This document shows, piece after piece, positions 1 to 8,623 of a stretch of DNA of 64,000 bases. Within the stretch, counting starts at the first letter, position 1. Each line of letters starts with the position of its first letter. The notes beneath the pieces were generated by a model. It did not search any database and was not told the origin of the DNA. It saw nothing but the letters and a program-made list of their open reading frames with translations. The position numbers and the translations under genes were made by a program. Source of the stretch: Methylocaldum sp002005105. Lineage in GTDB: Bacteria; Pseudomonadota; Gammaproteobacteria; Methylococcales; Methylococcaceae. The stretch covers positions 2,108,001 through 2,172,000 of the forward strand of contig NZ_CP194902.1 in the NCBI RefSeq assembly GCF_051027545.1, in the 5' to 3' direction.

Positions 1-59
1 GTGCTGTTTAAACACAAAAAGCGCCGTGGAATTTGGTCAGCTGCAGCTTTTGTTATGCA

Positions 60-500
60 TTATTTATCTCTCATATCAGTAAAATTAGTTTTACATTGGG
101 GGCAAGCCCAAACTCGCCTTCGCATTTCTAAATTTGCAGTTTTTACTAAATGTATGGCTTTTCTATCGCCTTCTATGCACTTGGGACAATATAGTTCTTG
201 ATTTTCGTTACTAATATAAAATGGTGAATTAAAGGTGAGGGTTAATAGCAGTTCATCGAATTTATTTGCATATTCGAGCTCTTTTTCTAATTTGAAAATA
301 ATCTCATTCTTCCTAACTATTTCTTCTCTTACTTTAGCTAGCTGGGTTCGTGCTTCAACAAGGGAGTCAACTAGAGTAGCTAGCTTTAGTTTTTGTTCAG
401 CCTCATCTAAGGTAATACCAGCATCTTTGATAAGCTTCGCTATGTCACTTGCCGTTTTGATGCTGGATAAAATGCCACTTATTACTGCAATATCTGGCAT
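60..500 (-). CDS. Hypothetical protein, coiled coil plus C-terminal zinc ribbon
   Basis: I do not recognise the family. The 146-residue protein has a helical N-terminal half; residues 35-80 are rich in Glu, Lys and Leu and look like a coiled coil. The C-terminal 45 residues carry two CxxC pairs (C105/C108 and C133/C136) about 25 residues apart, the spacing of a zinc ribbon. There is no signal peptide or membrane segment. Its base composition is clearly more AT-rich than recC next door, which suggests recent acquisition. It lies in the position, downstream of recC, where recB or recD would often be found. A DNA- or nucleoprotein-binding role is possible but is only a guess from the zinc ribbon. 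Confidence 0.6.
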   Translation of the reverse strand: MPDIAVISGILSSIKTASDIAKLIKDAGITLDEAEQKLKLATLVDSLVEARTQLAKVREEIVRKNEIIFKLEKELEYANKFDELLLTLTFNSPFYISNENQELYCPKCIEGDRKAIHLVKTANLEMRRRVWACPQCKTNFTDMRDK

Positions 501-618
501 AAATGATTATCCTTTAATCTTTTTTCCCCAACTAAAAGTCAACCTCAAAAACGAAGTCGAATCCGGAATACGAAAATAGTTAATGTGTTGCTTTACGTCA
601 ATTTTGATGTCTAGCCCA

Positions 619-695
619 TAGGCTGGATTGGAGCCTTGCGCAAACCCAGCGTTTCCATGCCTCAATCACCGGGTTTCGTTCCTCAACCCAGGCTA
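619..695. repeat. Intergenic imperfect inverted-repeat element (MITE-like)
   Basis: The ends are imperfect inverted repeats (taggctggattgg at the left; the right end read on the minus strand is tagcctgggttgagg). Each half also contains an internal aaacccag/gggttt palindrome. Small elements of the 'GTAGG-TGGGTT ... AACCCA-CCTAC' kind are common between genes in many proteobacteria and cyanobacteria. It fills most of the space between the AT-rich gene and the recC stop, and could fold as a hairpin at the end of the recC transcript. No coding potential. Confidence 0.45.
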
Positions 696-711
696 CGATC
701 TCCAGGCACAA

Positions 712-3700
712 TCATCGAGATGCCTCTTTCGTCATCGCCGCCAACATCGGGCTCATAAGCTCGACAGCCAATACCTCGAATCTTTCATCCAACGGATCGC
801 TGCCCCGGTAAACCGTCTGGTAATAGGAATTCACGCTTTCGCCGGACTGGAATTCCGAACCCTCCCAAATACTCTGCGCCTGTCTCAGGGCGTTGAACCG
901 GATAGCCTCCGAATCGCCGCCAAGTCTGGCCGGCGGGTCGTGCATGCAGCGGGCGTAGGCATAACTCGATTTGGGGAAGAAGGGCAGCGGGGCGGATAGA
1001 CCCTGCCAGTAGGCGCTGAGCAGTTTTGCGAGTTCGTTTTCGGGATCGGCGACCGCTTCGAATGTGAGGGTTTGCTTGGGTGTGTGCAGGATGGATTGCG
1101 GCGTCACGTTTTCCGGGGCGATCAGGCAAAGCATCAGGTGCCGGAGCCAGAGGTCGAAGAGCTGACGGGGGCTCGGCTCTTCGAAGCTGTAGTCGGTCAG
1201 GCCGCTAGCGCCGACTTCGGCGAGGGAGCCGATGAGGCGCAGGCCGTTCGCTTCAAAATCCACCGGCAGAGGTTCGAAGCGCGGTTTGACGAGGTCCGGG
1301 AGCAGTTTGACGGCGAAACTTTCGACCAGCCGTTGCTCCTGGCCGTGCAGCGCTTCGCCGAAGCGGCCGTGGGGCAAAAGGCCCTGGGCGTCGGCGAGCA
1401 GCAGCGCGCTCTGCGGTTTTCGGTCCTGCGCCAAGGCATTCAGCAGGTTCTGGCGGACCTGGTTTCTCGTTCGGTAATCGAGCGCAAAAGGTTCGCGCAC
1501 TTCGAATTCTGCCGCAGTGTCTTCCAGAACCAGGTTCAGCCGCCGCCGCAGAAGATAACGGGCGGGGTTGCTGAAGAAATAAGCAAGGCTTTCCGGATCG
1601 ACGATGCGCCATTCCTCTTCGGGCTCAGACAGCGGGCCGGAAAATAAGGGCGCGGGTTCCTTGTCGCCCCGGCCGATCAGTCGGGCCGCGGCAAGCCAGG
1701 TCGACGAAAAGCCCGGCAACCGGGGATCGTCCTTGAAATAGCCGGGATCGAACGGTTGCAGCGGGTGCTGGGTAACGAGATGGGACTCGATGTCGCCTTC
1801 GGCCAGCTCGCAGCTTTGTTTCGCGACGTCGATGAGCTCGGACACCAGCGGGGAGGGCGGCAACTCGGTATTATCGCGAACGCTGCGGCCCACATAGCTC
1901 AGATAAAGCACCCCGCGCGCCGACAGCAGCGTTTCCAGAAAGAGATAGCGGTCGTCCAGCCGGCGGGAGCGGTCGCCGCGGCGGGGATGCTTTGCCATCA
2001 GGTCGAAATCGGGGGGATGGCGCTGACGCGGAAAGCTGTCGTGGTTCAGGCCGAGCACGGCGATGACCTTGAACGGCAGGCTGCGCATCGGCACCATCGC
2101 GCAGAAGGTGACCGCGCCGGTCAAAAAGCCGCCGGCGCTCGATGGCTGACACAGGCGGTCGGCGAGCCAGCGCTTGATCACCCGTATCCCGACCGGCTCG
2201 CGGAAGCCGGCTTGTTCCGAGAGTTCCCGCAGCAGATCGAGGGTGCCGCGCAGCTGGAGCAGCAGCGTTTCGTCCTCGTCCCGCGGATCGAACAGCCGAT
2301 CGATGAACGCGTTCAATCGTTCGATCCACTCCGTCACCGGCTGCTTCGCCTTGAACCGGTCCGCCCATTCGAACAGGGTTTCCAGAAATTCCGCGAACCG
2401 CTCCAGGATCAAGACCCGGCTGCCTTCGATGTCGTCGTAAGGCAGGGTTTCGGCGAACAGCGGAAAGCCGTCGCCCGCCAGTTCCTGCGGCAGGGCATAG
2501 CCCAGCATCAGGCGCTTCAGGCCGTCGCGCCAGGTGTGGCGCGGAATGTCCGGCAGCCGGTATTCGGTCTTGTGGGTCCCGTCCCGTCCCCAGCGGGTGC
2601 CGACCGCCCGCGCCCAGTGGTGGATCACGGGGAGATCGTCTTCGCATAGCCGGAAACGGCGCTGTATGGCGGGTTGCTCCAAAAAGCCGAGCGTCGTGTC
2701 CGCCGCGAATCGGCTCTCCGGCAAATCGAGCAGCGAGAGAAAAGTCTCCAGGAGCGGCTGTTCGTGGGTCAAACCGCGGTCGGCGATGCTGAAGGGGATT
2801 TGCGGCGCATCGTGGCTTTCGGCGAATACCGCTTCGATGTAAGGCGTGTATTGCTCGATGTCCGGCGTCAGCACGGCCACGTCGCTCGGTTTCAATTCAG
2901 GATAGGCGTCGAACAGTGCCAGAAGCTGATCGCGCAGGACTTCGACTTCGCGCATCGGACTGTGGCAGGCATGGACTTGCAGCGAGCGGTCATCCGGCCG
3001 TAGGGCCAAGCGCCCGGCACTGCGGCGGTCGATCAGTTCCAGGATGTCGGCCTGGAGTATGTGCAGCAGCGAATCGCGCGGCGGTTCCGCCCGAAACAAG
3101 CTGTGCAGCTCGGAATGCTCGGCCACGGAATCGAAAAATTCGCGGCCTTGTTTCCCTAGCGATGCCAGCAAGGGATGCCCCACTTCCAGGTACAGATCTT
3201 CCGGCGAGCGTTCTCCGGCCACGCGGCCGATTTCCCGTTCATCCCGGATTTCGCCCCAGTATTCGCGGCAGGGATTGAGCGCGTATAGATTGATCTCGGT
3301 ATGCCTGGCGAGCGCATTCAGCACGTCCAGAAAGGCCGGCGGCAGCGAGGAAACGCCGAAGATGGCGATGCGCCGCGGAAGCCGATCGGCCGCCGAGTCG
3401 GATTCGAGCGCCGTCAGCAGTTCGTTCATGAAACGGGCGCGATGGGGCGCAGCTTCCCCCATGCTCAGGTCGCGCCACAATAGGGCTTGCCAGTCCTCGT
3501 CGCCGTCCAAGGCGAGCGTTTCGCCGCGTTCCCAGGCGGCTATCCAGTCGGCCCGGTACATCAGATATTGATCGAACAGATCGGCGATCCGCTTAGCGAG
3601 TTGGAACCGGCGGAGTTCGTCTCCGTTTTGGAGATACCCGGACAGGCGCGGAGTTCGCTCCAGATTTGCGGTTCTCCCCAGCCAGTCGAAGATGCGGAAG

Positions 3701-3969
3701 GTGAGTACCTCGGAAGAGAATGCCGAACGCCTCGGGAGTTCGCCGAGGAATTGCCGAAGCAGGTCCCAGATGAACGAGGCCGGCAGCAGAAAACGGACGT
3801 TGGCGCAGATGCCGAGATTGTCCGCAAGGCGCAGGGACAGCCAGCGTCCCATGCCAAGGCTTTGAACGATGACGATTTCCGGTTCGAAAGGGGAGGTCGG
3901 CGGTGTGCTGTCCGCCGTCAAGAGTTCGGCGAGGAATTCCAGCTTGTCGGATTGGTTGAGGTGGAGCAC
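712..3969 (-). CDS. recC: RecBCD enzyme subunit RecC (exodeoxyribonuclease V gamma)
   Basis: RecC is the Chi-recognising, inactive-helicase-like subunit of the RecBCD recombination nuclease. The N-terminus has the family signature LHLNQSDKLEFLAELL, followed by VQSLGMGRWLSLRLADNLG and a hydrophobic LLPASFIWDLL stretch. A VLTPDIEQY segment lies near residue 370, and near residue 800 is the dead-nuclease motif FFSNPARYLLRRRL. At about 1085 residues it has the usual RecC length. I prefer the GTG at 3969: it places the family motif at residue 2, whereas the ATG at 4014 adds 15 residues and would put its ribosome-binding site inside the terminator hairpin at 4022-4058. recB and recD are not adjacent, which is unusual. 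Confidence 0.92.
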   Translation of the reverse strand: MLHLNQSDKLEFLAELLTADSTPPTSPFEPEIVIVQSLGMGRWLSLRLADNLGICANVRFLLPASFIWDLLRQFLGELPRRSAFSSEVLTFRIFDWLGRTANLERTPRLSGYLQNGDELRRFQLAKRIADLFDQYLMYRADWIAAWERGETLALDGDEDWQALLWRDLSMGEAAPHRARFMNELLTALESDSAADRLPRRIAIFGVSSLPPAFLDVLNALARHTEINLYALNPCREYWGEIRDEREIGRVAGERSPEDLYLEVGHPLLASLGKQGREFFDSVAEHSELHSLFRAEPPRDSLLHILQADILELIDRRSAGRLALRPDDRSLQVHACHSPMREVEVLRDQLLALFDAYPELKPSDVAVLTPDIEQYTPYIEAVFAESHDAPQIPFSIADRGLTHEQPLLETFLSLLDLPESRFAADTTLGFLEQPAIQRRFRLCEDDLPVIHHWARAVGTRWGRDGTHKTEYRLPDIPRHTWRDGLKRLMLGYALPQELAGDGFPLFAETLPYDDIEGSRVLILERFAEFLETLFEWADRFKAKQPVTEWIERLNAFIDRLFDPRDEDETLLLQLRGTLDLLRELSEQAGFREPVGIRVIKRWLADRLCQPSSAGGFLTGAVTFCAMVPMRSLPFKVIAVLGLNHDSFPRQRHPPDFDLMAKHPRRGDRSRRLDDRYLFLETLLSARGVLYLSYVGRSVRDNTELPPSPLVSELIDVAKQSCELAEGDIESHLVTQHPLQPFDPGYFKDDPRLPGFSSTWLAAARLIGRGDKEPAPLFSGPLSEPEEEWRIVDPESLAYFFSNPARYLLRRRLNLVLEDTAAEFEVREPFALDYRTRNQVRQNLLNALAQDRKPQSALLLADAQGLLPHGRFGEALHGQEQRLVESFAVKLLPDLVKPRFEPLPVDFEANGLRLIGSLAEVGASGLTDYSFEEPSPRQLFDLWLRHLMLCLIAPENVTPQSILHTPKQTLTFEAVADPENELAKLLSAYWQGLSAPLPFFPKSSYAYARCMHDPPARLGGDSEAIRFNALRQAQSIWEGSEFQSGESVNSYYQTVYRGSDPLDERFEVLAVELMSPMLAAMTKEASR

Positions 3970-4021
3970 GGGCAGTCGCTTCGTTCTTGTAGTCGCTCGA
4001 TCAACACTTCGCATGGCAGAA

Positions 4022-4058
4022 AAAAGGCCCGTTCGAAGCCTCGTCGAACGGGCCTTTT
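4022..4058 (-). terminator. Rho-independent terminator of the sqr gene
   Basis: A perfect 15-bp stem (aaaaggcccgttcga / tcgaacgggcctttt) with a 7-nt loop, followed on the minus strand by a U-run. It lies 33 bases past the sulfide:quinone oxidoreductase stop and immediately before recC. The stem is symmetrical enough to work on both strands. Confidence 0.85.
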
Positions 4059-4090
4059 CCTGTCGTGTACGGCTTACCGCTGCGGTGGGT

Positions 4091-5305
4091 TTACGCCTTG
4101 CCCAAGTGAGGCCATTGATAACCCTTGACCAGACCTTGCCAGTAAATCACCGGGATGATGTAACGCTTCAACAGATACATGCTGTAGCGCTCCTTGCCCT
4201 GGTCGAAAGGAAAGGTTTCCTTGGGCTTCAGGTCGTAGTCGAATTCGGCCAGGATCAGCTTGCCGTAACCGGTGATCAGCGGGCACGAAGTATAGCCGTC
4301 GTATTTGGCTACCGGCTGTCCACCATTCATGACCGACAGGAGATTCGCGGTCAGGATCGGGCTTTGCGCCCGGACTGCCGCCGCCGTCTTGGACGTGGGC
4401 AGGCTGCTGGCATCGCCCAGGCTGAACACGTTGGGGTAGCGGACGTGCTGCAAGGTGTCCTTATTTACGTCCACCCACCCGCCTTCGTTCCCGAGCGGAC
4501 TTTTCTTGAGGAAGTCGGGAGCGCTCATGGGCGGAACCACGTGGATCATGTCGTAGGGCTGAACGACGCTCTCTCCGGTATCGAGATTCTTGAACACGGC
4601 CTCTTTCGACGCCGGGCGCAGTTCCACCAGATTGTGCTTGAAATGAACTTCGATATTGCGCGGTTTCACCACCTGTTCCATCAGGCTGGCGGCGTATTTG
4701 GGCGCGCTGAAGATGGTGGGCGTGGCGCAGTAGTAGACGACGCGGGATTTGTCACGCAGGCCGTGCTTGCGGAAATAATCCTCCGCCAAATACATGATTT
4801 TCTGCGGTGCGCCGGCGCATTTGATGGGCGGCGGCGGAAAAGTGAACACGGCGTTGCCGCCCTTGAAGTTCCGGATGTTTTCCCAGGTGGTGTTCACGGT
4901 GTCGTAGCTGTAATTGCTGCACACCCCGTCCTTGCCTACCGCTTCCTTTACGCCCGGGATCTTGTCCCAGTCGATCTGTAGCCCCGGACAGACGACCAGG
5001 TAGTCGTAGCCGATTTCCTTGCCGCCCTCGGTTTTCAGCGAATTGTTGGCGGGATCGAACTCCGCGGCGGCATCGCGTATCCAGGTGGCGCCTTTGGGGA
5101 TCAACTCGGCCATCGGTTTGACCGACTGCTCGCGAGTGACGACGCCGCCTCCGACGAACGTCCAGAAGGGCTGGTAATAATGCTTCTCGGACGGCTCGAT
5201 GATGGCGACATCCGTTATCCCGGCATGCAGCAGACGGGCGGCGATGCCGAGCCCGGCGGCGCCGCCGCCGATCACTACGACACGATGATGAATCTTGCTA
5301 TCCAT
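4091..5305 (-). CDS. sqr: Sulfide:quinone oxidoreductase, type II (SQOR-like)
   Basis: FAD enzyme that oxidises sulfide to a persulfide or zero-valent sulfur and reduces membrane quinone. A dinucleotide-binding GGGAAG motif is at residues 13-18, and the second flavin motif VFSLGDASSLPTSKT is near residue 294. There are five cysteines. C163 (in PIKCAGAPQK) and C341 (in YTSCPLITGYGKL) match the redox-active pair of mitochondrial-type SQOR, and these flanking sequences are strongly characteristic of that type. The 404-residue length is usual. The C-terminus (KRYIIPVIYWQGLVKG) is amphipathic and would dock at the membrane. It is a single-gene unit with its own terminator; the upstream gap is AT-rich. 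It probably detoxifies sulfide or feeds electrons to the quinone pool. Confidence 0.9.
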   Translation of the reverse strand: MDSKIHHRVVVIGGGAAGLGIAARLLHAGITDVAIIEPSEKHYYQPFWTFVGGGVVTREQSVKPMAELIPKGATWIRDAAAEFDPANNSLKTEGGKEIGYDYLVVCPGLQIDWDKIPGVKEAVGKDGVCSNYSYDTVNTTWENIRNFKGGNAVFTFPPPPIKCAGAPQKIMYLAEDYFRKHGLRDKSRVVYYCATPTIFSAPKYAASLMEQVVKPRNIEVHFKHNLVELRPASKEAVFKNLDTGESVVQPYDMIHVVPPMSAPDFLKKSPLGNEGGWVDVNKDTLQHVRYPNVFSLGDASSLPTSKTAAAVRAQSPILTANLLSVMNGGQPVAKYDGYTSCPLITGYGKLILAEFDYDLKPKETFPFDQGKERYSMYLLKRYIIPVIYWQGLVKGYQWPHLGKA

Positions 5306-5604
5306 GGGGTCTTCCTCTTGGGTGGATGAGTTTTAGAATTTATTAATCGAGATTTCTTATTTTCAGATTCATTCTCAATGATTTGGCTTGTCCGCCCAAT
5401 TCTGCCTTGCATGGAGGTCCTTTGACAATGTATTCCGGTTTTGGACCGGCTGTCGGCCTGCGCGAACGTCGCCCCGCCCGGATTAGGTAAGTCTTTGTAA
5501 TGGCTGAGGCCAATTTAACCTGCTATCTTCATGTAGCGGAGGAACAACACGCTTTGGGAGTTCAGTCGCGCTTTAGTTTGTTCATCAATTACAAGGAAAC
5601 AATA
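5306..5604. other. Divergent intergenic region between sqr and the secreted-protein gene
   Basis: About 300 bases without a supportable gene. The half next to sqr (5330-5400) is AT-rich and probably holds its promoter. A TTGACA hexamer lies at 5422-5427 on the plus strand but has no convincing -10 at the right distance. A small ccggt/accgg hairpin lies at 5434-5448. An in-frame ATG at 5500 extends the downstream gene by 35 residues; I do not accept it as the start. Confidence 0.4.
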
Positions 5605-6243
5605 ATGTTTAAGAAACCGTCTGTAATTACCGTTTGCGTCGCTACCGGGATGATCTTTTCGGCCTCTGCTTCTGCGGATATCGTGATCAAATCGGGAGTA
5701 GGGCGCACTCAAACGGTTATGGAAGCCTCGATTCATTACGACGATTTGGGAAATGACGATATCGATTGGCCGGCGATAGCGCCGAATTACGAGGGAGATA
5801 CCCAGCTCGGAGAAATGGCCGTAAAAGTAGATAACAAGACTACGTTGGTATGCGCCGTCTTGGGGAAAGGATACGATCTACAGGTTTTTACGGACGGCTC
5901 CGGAGCGCCCGTCATGCTTCCGACAGGACAGCCTCTCGTGGTGCCCGGCCATCTTCGCCATGTCATCACGTGTACCGATTCGTCGGGTTCGGAACTGTCG
6001 CGGTTGAGCACCGATGGCGATACGCCTGTCAGCTTTTCTCCGGTAGCATATCCTTGTAAATGGGCGGTCACGGAAATCATGTATGTCAAGGCGCCCGTGC
6101 TCACGGTGGGGCCAATTACCGCTCCCGGAAATACTGGAATGTTCAGTGGCGTTACAGGCGGCACCCTTACTGTAAAGGGTACGATCAATGCCTGTACCGG
6201 CCAAAATGTATTCACGAGTATTACCGGAACGCTTGCCAATTAA
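5605..6243 (+). CDS. Secreted protein of unknown function
   Basis: I do not recognise this family. The ATG at 5605 is preceded by an aaggaa ribosome-binding site and gives a classical Sec signal peptide: KK, a hydrophobic core, then SASASA, with cleavage expected before DIVIKSG. The mature protein, about 190 residues, is rich in Thr, Ser, Val, Gly and Pro and contains four cysteines spread along the chain, which could form two disulfides. This looks like a beta-rich periplasmic or extracellular domain. There is no sortase or PEP-CTERM tail and no outer-membrane C-terminal signature. It stands alone between divergent sqr and the flagellar genes, with a hairpin downstream. An ATG at 5500 is in frame but would bury the signal peptide. 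Confidence 0.7.
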   Translation: MFKKPSVITVCVATGMIFSASASADIVIKSGVGRTQTVMEASIHYDDLGNDDIDWPAIAPNYEGDTQLGEMAVKVDNKTTLVCAVLGKGYDLQVFTDGSGAPVMLPTGQPLVVPGHLRHVITCTDSSGSELSRLSTDGDTPVSFSPVAYPCKWAVTEIMYVKAPVLTVGPITAPGNTGMFSGVTGGTLTVKGTINACTGQNVFTSITGTLAN

Positions 6244-6278
6244 GCATGGATTACTAATCTCGATTTCATAATGCCTAA

Positions 6279-6325
6279 GGGATCGGCTTAGCCGGCTGAT
6301 ACAGATTATGCCGATCCCCCCTTTT
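6279..6325 (+). terminator. Candidate terminator after the secreted-protein gene
   Basis: The arms gggatcggc and gccgatccc are perfect complements, separated by 22 bases, and are followed by a short C/T run ending in tttt. The long loop makes it weaker than the two perfect terminators elsewhere in the window. Confidence 0.45.
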
Positions 6326-6471
6326 CTGGCTCTGTATCTGAATACCCGTTCCCTTGCCGCAGTTGCTCTCTCCGCGTATCGGCCGTAGTGCTGCCGGCGT
6401 TGATCTCGCTCTTGGAGCATTCAGCCATCAGTCTCCTTTCGTTTCCAAGCGTCCGAATTTTGGCGCCTTGC

Positions 6472-6487
6472 TGGCTTTTGTCTTGCC
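6472..6487 (+). promoter_or_regulatory. Candidate sigma-54 promoter upstream of fliL
   Basis: The sequence tGGcttttgtcttGCc has the invariant GG (6473-6474) and GC (6485-6486) ten bases apart, with ttGC at -12. It lies about 108 bases before the fliL ATG. In Pseudomonas and Vibrio, class II/III flagellar operons are sigma-54 dependent (FleQ/FlrA or FlrC), so the site fits its context. The -24 element is TGGCTT rather than TGGCAC, so the call rests mainly on spacing and position. Confidence 0.35.
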
Positions 6488-6594
6488 GTAGTGCGACGAA
6501 AAGCGTTCAGGGCTTGCTAATGCCTTGTCGGTGCTAAGCTTTTTTTGTGGGCATCATTGTTGCTGAAGGCAGCAGAAAACTTTGGAAAACCGCG

Positions 6595-7113
6595 ATGGCG
6601 CAACAAGACAAACTGGATTTAGGCGAAGAAAAGAAGAAGTCATCCAAGAGCGTTATTTTTATCGTTCTCGGAGCGATGCTGGGAACGCTCCTTGCCGTGT
6701 TCGCAGCGCTTTATTTTTGGGGGATCTTCCCACCGAAGCAGAACGAGAATGAGGCGGCTGCGGAATCCCGTGACGGCGGGGCGCTCACGCTGCCGATGAT
6801 CTATTTCGCTATCGACCCGGCTTTCGTGGTCAATTTCAAGAGCAATCCGGATGCCCGCCTGCTCCAGGTTGGCCTTAGCGTCGCTTCGAAAAATCAAGCC
6901 GTGATCGACGCGGTGAAAAAGCATTCGCCGATGATCCGCAACAACGTGCTTTTGCTGCTGAGCGGCCAGGAGCCGGCGGGGCTCAAGACGGCCGAAGGCA
7001 AAGAGGCGCTCAGGGGCAAGCTGCTCGAGGAAATCAACGCGGTAGTTTCTAAGCAAACGGGCCACAAGGAAGGCGCCGAAGAGGTTTTTTTCACCGGATT
7101 CATCATGCAATAG
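6595..7113 (+). CDS. fliL: Flagellar basal body-associated protein FliL
   Basis: FliL is a single-pass inner-membrane protein that associates with the stators around the basal body. The protein has a charged cytoplasmic N-terminus (residues 1-18), one membrane helix (about 19-42), and a periplasmic domain with the family pattern IYFAIDPAFVVNFKSN ... RLLQVGLSVASKN, ending in VFFTGFIMQ. I chose the ATG at 6595 because it gives the usual short KK-rich N-terminus; a GTG at 6547 would add 16 unlikely residues. It is the first gene of the flagellar run, with fliM starting two bases after its stop. Confidence 0.93.
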   Translation: MAQQDKLDLGEEKKKSSKSVIFIVLGAMLGTLLAVFAALYFWGIFPPKQNENEAAAESRDGGALTLPMIYFAIDPAFVVNFKSNPDARLLQVGLSVASKNQAVIDAVKKHSPMIRNNVLLLLSGQEPAGLKTAEGKEALRGKLLEEINAVVSKQTGHKEGAEEVFFTGFIMQ

Positions 7114-7115
7114 CC

Positions 7116-8150
7116 ATGGCCGTTCATGATCTTTTGACTCAGGAAGAAATCGACGCGCTTCTGCACGGCGTCGACGACGGAGATATCGGAACCGAATCGG
7201 AGATCGATTTTCGAAGCGGCGAGGTACGGACCTACGACTTCACCAGTCAGGACCGCATCGTGCGCGGGCGGATGCCCACTCTGGAGATGATCAACGACCG
7301 CTTCGTCCGTCATTTCCGCATCAGTCTGTTCAATTTGCTGCGGCGCTCCGCGGAGATTTCGGTATTGGGCGTTCAGGTCCTGAAGTTCTCGGAATACGTG
7401 CACAGCCTGTTCGTTCCGACCAATCTGAACGTCATCCGGCTCAACCCCTTGCGTGGGCGTGGTTTGATGGTCATGGAGCCGACCCTGGTGTTCACCGTCG
7501 TGGACAATTTTTTCGGCGGCAGCGGTCAGTTCTACAACAAGATCGAGGGACGCGAGTTCACGCCGACCGAGATGCGGGTCATTCAGATGCTGCTCGAGCT
7601 GATTTTCAAGGACATGAAAGAAGCCTGGGCGCCGGTCATGCCGATCGAGTTCGAGTATCTGGGTTCGGAAGTGAACCCGCAGTTCGCCAACATCGTGAGT
7701 CCCGCCGAGGTCGTCGTGGTCTCCACCATACATATCGAAGTGGAAGGCGGGGGAGGCGATCTGCACATTACCCTGCCGTATTCCATGATCGAGCCGATCA
7801 GGGAACTTCTGGATGCCGGTATTCAGGGGGATAGAAGCGATGATTCGGACGACCGTTGGCGCACGGCTCTGCAAGCGGAAATCCTGGATGCCGAAATCGA
7901 GATGCACAGCACCTTGGTCGAAAAGACCTTGTCGTTGGAGGACATGTTGCGGTTGAGAGCCGGCGACGTGATTCCGATCGAAATGCCGGAGACCATTACG
8001 GTCGTCGTCGACGACATCCCCGTATTTCGCGGCAAGGTCGGGATCTCGCGGGGCAATTACGCAGTGCAGATTCTGGAGAAGATCAGCCGCGCAAGCGGGG
8101 ATAAAGAACGCTTAATCGGGGTATTGGGAAGCGGAGTTGAACGAGCATGA
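7116..8150 (+). CDS. fliM: Flagellar motor switch protein FliM
   Basis: FliM is the C-ring protein that binds phosphorylated CheY and couples chemotaxis to switching. The N-terminal CheY-binding peptide LLTQEEIDALLHG is at residues 6-18. The middle domain has the conserved GGSG loop at 134-137 that interacts with FliG. The C-terminal surface-presentation-of-antigens domain begins near residue 255 and ends close to the stop. Length is typical. The stop overlaps the fliN start by four bases (ATGA), indicating translational coupling. Confidence 0.97.
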   Translation: MAVHDLLTQEEIDALLHGVDDGDIGTESEIDFRSGEVRTYDFTSQDRIVRGRMPTLEMINDRFVRHFRISLFNLLRRSAEISVLGVQVLKFSEYVHSLFVPTNLNVIRLNPLRGRGLMVMEPTLVFTVVDNFFGGSGQFYNKIEGREFTPTEMRVIQMLLELIFKDMKEAWAPVMPIEFEYLGSEVNPQFANIVSPAEVVVVSTIHIEVEGGGGDLHITLPYSMIEPIRELLDAGIQGDRSDDSDDRWRTALQAEILDAEIEMHSTLVEKTLSLEDMLRLRAGDVIPIEMPETITVVVDDIPVFRGKVGISRGNYAVQILEKISRASGDKERLIGVLGSGVERA

Positions 8151-8623
8151 GCGACGAATTGGAAGAATCGATCGAAGGCGCTGACGGGGGCGACGAATCC
8201 GAAGATCTAGCCGACGATTGGGCCGCCGCCCTGCTGGAGCAGCAAGAGGCTGCCAAAAAAATGGCGGAGCCTCCCCGCCAGCCGGCGGCTCCGAAACCCG
8301 AACCCGCGACCTTCGAAGATCTCGGGAGATCTCCGCCGGCGGCCGACGTGGCAAAAATCGAGGACATCAACCTGGACGTGCTGCTGGACGTTCCGGTGAC
8401 CATCGCGATGGAGATAGGGCGCACTAAGATCAACATCCGCAATTTGTTGCAGCTGACCCAGGGCTCGGTCGTCGAGTTGGACCGGCTGGCGGGCGAACCC
8501 ATGGATGTGCTGGTGAACGGCACGCTGATCGCTCACGGCGAAGTGGTGGTGGTGAACGACAAGTTCGGTATTCGTCTCACCGATGTCATCAGTCCCGCGG
8601 AGCGGGTGAGAAAGCTGAAATGA
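8147..8623 (+). CDS. fliN: Flagellar motor switch protein FliN
   Basis: Smallest C-ring component and docking site for the FliH-FliI export complex. The last 85 residues form the SpoA domain (VLLDVPVTIAMEIGRTKI ... GEVVVVNDKFGIRLTDV). The first 70 residues are an acidic, Ala/Pro-rich extension beginning MSDELEESIEGAD, so the protein is longer than the E. coli form but similar to Pseudomonas FliN. It overlaps both fliM and fliO by four bases. Confidence 0.96.
   Translation: MSDELEESIEGADGGDESEDLADDWAAALLEQQEAAKKMAEPPRQPAAPKPEPATFEDLGRSPPAADVAKIEDINLDVLLDVPVTIAMEIGRTKINIRNLLQLTQGSVVELDRLAGEPMDVLVNGTLIAHGEVVVVNDKFGIRLTDVISPAERVRKLK

Noticed and set aside
1..201. Plus-strand frame at the left edge
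   Set aside because: Overlaps the better-supported zinc-ribbon gene on the other strand and shows no protein features.
5360..5395. Fur-box-like sequence upstream of sqr
   Set aside because: Only one half (tgagaat read on the minus strand) fits the 7-1-7 pattern; the other half has too many mismatches.
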